The notes beneath the pieces were generated by a model. The model saw only the letters and a program-made list of their open reading frames with translations, was not told the origin of the DNA and did not search any database. From Nitratifractor sp. (GTDB lineage Bacteria; Campylobacterota; Campylobacteria; Campylobacterales; Sulfurovaceae): DNA of 6,315 bases. Location: contig JANTGQ010000084.1 of NCBI GenBank assembly GCA_024762845.1, positions 1-6,315 of the forward strand, read 5' to 3'. Below, piece after piece: positions 5,880 through 6,315 of this stretch; within the stretch, counting starts at the first letter, position 1, and every line of letters starts with the position of its first letter. The position numbers were made by a program, and so were the translations under genes.

Positions 5880-5885
5880 TATGAT
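5880..5885 (+). promoter_or_regulatory. Candidate -10 box of clpB
   Basis: TATGAT, five of six matches to TATAAT, with a likely start near 5892 and a leader of about 30 bases. The overlapping TACTAT at 5885-5890 is a weaker alternative. No -35 hexamer and no known heat-shock operator overlaps it. Confidence 0.4.
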
Positions 5886-5908
5886 ACTATAGCGTAAACA
5901 AAGAAAAT

Positions 5909-5914
5909 TAGGAG
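5909..5914 (+). promoter_or_regulatory. Ribosome binding site of clpB
   Basis: TAGGAG, seven bases before the ATG at 5922. A good Shine-Dalgarno at normal distance that fixes the clpB start. Confidence 0.85.
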
Positions 5915-5921
5915 AATAGTT

Positions 5922-6315
5922 ATGAGTAATATATTAGAAAAATTAACACACCAAATGACACAGTCTATAGAGTCTGGTCTCTCTTTGGCACTACATAACA
6001 AAAATACAGAAGTTGACCCACTCCATGTAGTGTGGGCGCAATTAACAAACAGTGGTTCTATGCTAAATCAGGTATTAAATAAAATGGGAGTAGACAAGGC
6101 AGCAATAGAGTTAGATGTAAGTTCTCTTGCAAAAAAACTGCCTACTGCTTCTACAGTTACAAAAGAGAGTATAAAACTTTCGCACAACTTAATAAGAAGT
6201 TTACAAAATGCCGAAGGGCAAATGGCTGCAAACGGAGATAGTTATCTCTCTGTAGATACTTGGCTTATGGCAAATGTAAATGAGTCATTTATTAAAGATA
6301 CTATTGGTAAATATG
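5922..6315 (+). CDS. clpB: ClpB disaggregase, N-terminal part (gene runs off the window)
   Basis: 131 codons are visible, starting MSNILEKLTHQMTQSIESGL. They cover the ClpB/ClpA N-terminal domain with its two related helical repeats: SIESGLSLALHNKNTEVDP-L-H (about 15-35, the conserved helix followed by the P-x-H turn) and SIKLSHNLIRSLQ...GDSYLSVDTWLMA (about 85-115). ClpB is a cytosolic hexameric AAA+ unfoldase that rescues aggregated proteins together with DnaK. The two ATPase modules and the middle coiled coil lie beyond the right edge, so they cannot be checked here. The shared G-x-x-L-S-V-D/E turn and the start favour ClpB over ClpA or ClpC, as does the gene order with ctpA remembered from C. 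jejuni. The gene is divergent from the ctpA operon. Confidence 0.9.
   Translation, partial: MSNILEKLTHQMTQSIESGLSLALHNKNTEVDPLHVVWAQLTNSGSMLNQVLNKMGVDKAAIELDVSSLAKKLPTASTVTKESIKLSHNLIRSLQNAEGQMAANGDSYLSVDTWLMANVNESFIKDTIGKY

Larger units (their letters stand above)
5738..5921. other. Divergent intergenic region between ctpA and clpB
   Basis: 184 bases without a gene. It holds the candidate promoters for both divergent genes, a perfect 10-base inverted repeat, and the clpB ribosome binding site. I searched by eye for CIRCE (TTAGCACTC...GAGTGCTAA) and HAIR (CTTGAGT...ACTCAAG) and found neither. No tRNA or small ORF of note was seen. Confidence 0.8.

Overview
The window looks like a chromosomal segment of a Campylobacterota (epsilonproteobacterial) genome, most likely a free-living relative of Sulfurimonas or Sulfurovum. 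The reasons are the AT-rich, lysine/isoleucine-rich coding, the tightly overlapping genes, and the gene order. As I remember it, Campylobacter jejuni carries the same order: clpB, divergent from ctpA-purC-purS-purQ, then an unnamed periplasmic protein gene and plsC. The genus is inference; family assignments come from motifs read in the translations.

Layout. Almost everything from 443 to 5737 is one minus-strand gene train, read from right to left: ctpA (S41 processing protease), purC, purS, purQ (purine synthesis), an unnamed membrane-anchored protein with a C-terminal SH3-like domain, plsC (acyltransferase) and queD (pterin synthase family). Neighbouring genes abut or overlap by 1 to 23 bases. 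Three of the seven start on non-ATG codons: purC and queD on GTG, the SH3 gene on TTG. This is a strong case for one polycistronic, translationally coupled unit. About 74 bases downstream, with its own extended -10 promoter, starts a lipoprotein gene on the same strand that runs off the left edge. Its mature part is made of 11-residue Ala/Thr/Lys/Glu repeats like those of group 3 LEA proteins.

On the right, a 184-base intergenic region separates ctpA from the plus-strand clpB, of which only the N-terminal domain is inside the window. This gap holds a perfect 10-base inverted repeat next to the likely ctpA -10 box. I could not match it to the CIRCE or HAIR heat-shock operators.

Functional reading. 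PurC (step 7, SAICAR synthase) and PurS plus PurQ (step 4, FGAM synthase accessory subunits; purL is not here) are the metabolic core. CtpA, the SH3 protein, PlsC and the lipoprotein belong to the cell envelope. QueD uses a GTP-derived substrate and so depends on purine supply. The core is an ordinary conserved housekeeping cluster. The parts worth a second look are the LEA-like lipoprotein, the intergenic inverted repeat, the SH3/two-cysteine protein and the variant QueD.
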